Source: CAZXBB01 sp964638815
Lineage (GTDB): Bacteria; Planctomycetota; Phycisphaerae; Phycisphaerales; SM1A02
Reading direction: 5' to 3'
Assembly: GCA_964638815.1 (NCBI GenBank)
Contig: CAZXBB010000388.1
Location: forward strand, 1-6,288
Length of the DNA stretch: 6,288 bases
The translations under genes were made by a program, and so were the position numbers. Below are positions 4,885 through 6,288 of the stretch, in pieces. The notes beneath the pieces were generated by a model. That model ran no database searches. It was given only the letters and a program-made list of their open reading frames with translations, and had not been told where the DNA came from. Position 1 is the stretch's first letter, and each line of letters opens with the position of its first letter.

Positions 4885-6180
4885 ATGACAACCGAAGAGA
4901 CCCGCCGCGTCACCCGCCGCGACTTCCTCAACACCTCCGCCGTCGCCGCGACGGCGCCGCTCGCGGCCGCGCAGCTCGCCGCCGCGCGCCAGGCGTACGC
5001 CACCGGATCCGATCGCGTCCGCGTCGGGCTCGTCGGCTGCGGCGGACGCGACACCGGCGCCGCGCACAACGCGCTGGCCGCCTCCGACCGCGTTGACGTC
5101 GTCGCGCTCGCCGACGTCTTCCGCGACCGTCTCGACGATTGCCGGCAGCGGCTCGCCGCCCACGACGGGACGCGGGCGAAGGTCGCGGACGACCGGTGCC
5201 ACGTCGGCTTCGACGCGTACCGCGAGCTCATCGCGGGCGACGTCGACCTGGTCGTCCTCGCGACGCCGCCGCACTTCCGGCCGATGCATCTCGAGGAGGC
5301 GATCCGCAACCGGCGGCACGTCTTCATGGAGAAGCCCGTCGCCGTCGATGCGCCGGGCGTGCGGAAGGTGATCGCCGCCGCCGACGAGGCGGACCGACTC
5401 GGCCTGAGCATCGTCGCGGGCACCCAGCGACGTCACGAGCAGAGCTATCTCGCCGCCATGTCCCGGATCCGCAGCGGCGCGATCGGCGACATCGTGTCGG
5501 CCCGCTGCTACTGGAACATGGGCGGCCTCTGGATGAACGCGCCGCGGCCCGAGTGGACCGACATGGAGTGGCAGCTCCGCAACTGGCTCTACTTCACGTG
5601 GCTCTCGGGCGACCACATCTGCGAGCAGCACATCCACAACCTCGACGTGGTCAACTGGGCGATCGGCACGCACCCGATCAGGGCCGCGGGCATGGGCGGC
5701 CGGCAGGTGCGCACCGACCCCGACTACGGCCACATCTTCGACCACTTCGCCGTCGAGTACGAGTATCCGGAGCACGTCTTCGTGACGAGCATGTGCCGCC
5801 AGACGGACGGCTGCTGGAACCGCGTCTCGGAATCCGTGCGCGGCACGGAGGGCTGGTGCGACACGAGCCCCGGCCAGGCGGTCATCGGTGGCTCGTCGCC
5901 GTGGCGATTCGCCGAAGACAATCCGAACCCGTACGTCGAGGAGCAGCGGAACCTCCTCGCGAGCATCGGCGGCGGCTCGACGCGGCTCAACGAAGGCCGG
6001 CGTGTCGCGGAGTCGACGCTGACCGCCATCATGGGGCGCATGTCGGCATACACCGGCAAGGAGGTCACCTGGGAGCAGGCGATGAGTTCGCAGCTCGACC
6101 TCACCCCCGCGAGCGGGTACGTGTTCGGATCGATGCCGGTGCCGCCGGTGGCGACGCCCGGCGAGACGAAGCTCGTGTAG
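4885..6180 (+). CDS. Tat-exported Gfo/Idh/MocA family oxidoreductase
   Basis: This is a 431-aa protein. Residues 10-15, TRRDFL, form a twin-arginine motif followed by a mild Ala-rich hydrophobic stretch to QAYA (36-39), so the protein is probably exported folded by the Tat system with its cofactor. The NAD(P)-binding Rossmann fold starts RVRVGLVGCGGRDTG (44-58), with glycines 51, 53 and 54 in the nucleotide loop. The family motif EKP is at 149-151, preceded by RHVFM. The C-terminal substrate domain carries GDHICEQHIHNLDVVNW (242-258), whose His/Asp residues are the likely catalytic group. Family members oxidise or reduce sugars, inositols or related compounds, and some catalyse redox-assisted glycoside cleavage. 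The substrate here is unknown. Export suggests bound rather than free cofactor, as in glucose-fructose oxidoreductase. It is transcribed away from the symporter across the repeat-bearing region. Length and motifs are complete. Confidence 0.9.
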   Translation: MTTEETRRVTRRDFLNTSAVAATAPLAAAQLAAARQAYATGSDRVRVGLVGCGGRDTGAAHNALAASDRVDVVALADVFRDRLDDCRQRLAAHDGTRAKVADDRCHVGFDAYRELIAGDVDLVVLATPPHFRPMHLEEAIRNRRHVFMEKPVAVDAPGVRKVIAAADEADRLGLSIVAGTQRRHEQSYLAAMSRIRSGAIGDIVSARCYWNMGGLWMNAPRPEWTDMEWQLRNWLYFTWLSGDHICEQHIHNLDVVNWAIGTHPIRAAGMGGRQVRTDPDYGHIFDHFAVEYEYPEHVFVTSMCRQTDGCWNRVSESVRGTEGWCDTSPGQAVIGGSSPWRFAEDNPNPYVEEQRNLLASIGGGSTRLNEGRRVAESTLTAIMGRMSAYTGKEVTWEQAMSSQLDLTPASGYVFGSMPVPPVATPGETKLV

Positions 6181-6254
6181 ACGAGGGACCGGAGCCCGTT
6201 GAGCCGGCCCGACACCGTTCGGCCGACCCGTTCCGCGCCATCCGCCAGCTCGAA

Positions 6255-6288
6255 CCCCCCCGGCCCCCCCGGCCCCCCCCGGCCCCAC
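6255..6288. repeat. C-run/GG low-complexity repeat at the right edge
   Basis: Runs of 7, 7, 8 and 4 C residues are separated by GG (units of the form GGC7-8) and reach almost to the window end. This may be a true simple repeat in the intergenic region after the oxidoreductase gene. Alternatively it is a sequencing or assembly artefact, since such runs often end contigs. No gene is visible from 6181 onward. Confidence 0.8.

Noticed and set aside
4566..5423. Minus-strand continuation of the symporter frame through the repeat array as an N-terminal extension
   Set aside because: The extension translates to repeat-derived SSNRVVEPG-type sequence and an antisense copy of the oxidoreductase; the GTG at 4565 gives a normal SSS N-terminus with a -10-like box in front.
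6206..6224. Terminator after the oxidoreductase gene (GGCCCGA ... TCGGCC)
   Set aside because: The stem is short with a bulge and no T run follows; such stems are frequent by chance at this GC content.

Overview
The window is a GC-rich (roughly 70%) piece of a bacterial chromosome that looks like a small sugar-uptake and glycoside-processing locus. The mix of genes is a Tat-exported Gfo/Idh/MocA oxidoreductase, a long sodium:solute symporter, a family-9-like carbohydrate-binding lipoprotein and a family 2 glycoside hydrolase. This mix is typical of Planctomycetota, Verrucomicrobiota and similar heterotrophs. That placement is inference from gene style; no taxonomic marker gene is present.

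Layout. Positions 1-1224 (minus) hold the first 408 codons of a beta-mannosidase-type GH2 enzyme, cut by the left edge. One base upstream of it lies a 261-aa lipoprotein with a CBM9-like domain (1226-2011, minus), so the two form a tight operon. Positions 2012-2534 are mostly intergenic but hold a possible 46-aa exported peptide on the plus strand (2274-2414) with a strong ribosome binding site, and a 10-bp perfect hairpin (2503-2530) between it and the converging symporter gene. The 676-aa symporter occupies 2535-4565 (minus). The divergent region 4566-4884 contains a 13-bp tandem repeat array (4653-4815) flanked by perfect 12-bp inverted repeats. A 431-aa Tat-signal oxidoreductase follows on the plus strand (4885-6180). 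The last 100 bases end in runs of C separated by GG.

Working model (inference): the surface lipoprotein holds a glycan, the symporter imports released sugar with Na+, the oxidoreductase acts on a sugar or sugar derivative outside the cytoplasm, and the GH2 enzyme cleaves terminal beta-mannosyl residues. The most unusual elements are non-coding: the 13-bp array with its inverted flanks between the divergent genes, and a shared TAYACT-N10-GTG start arrangement without a Shine-Dalgarno sequence in front of both the symporter and the lipoprotein. No complete known mobile element, CRISPR array, tRNA or rRNA was seen.
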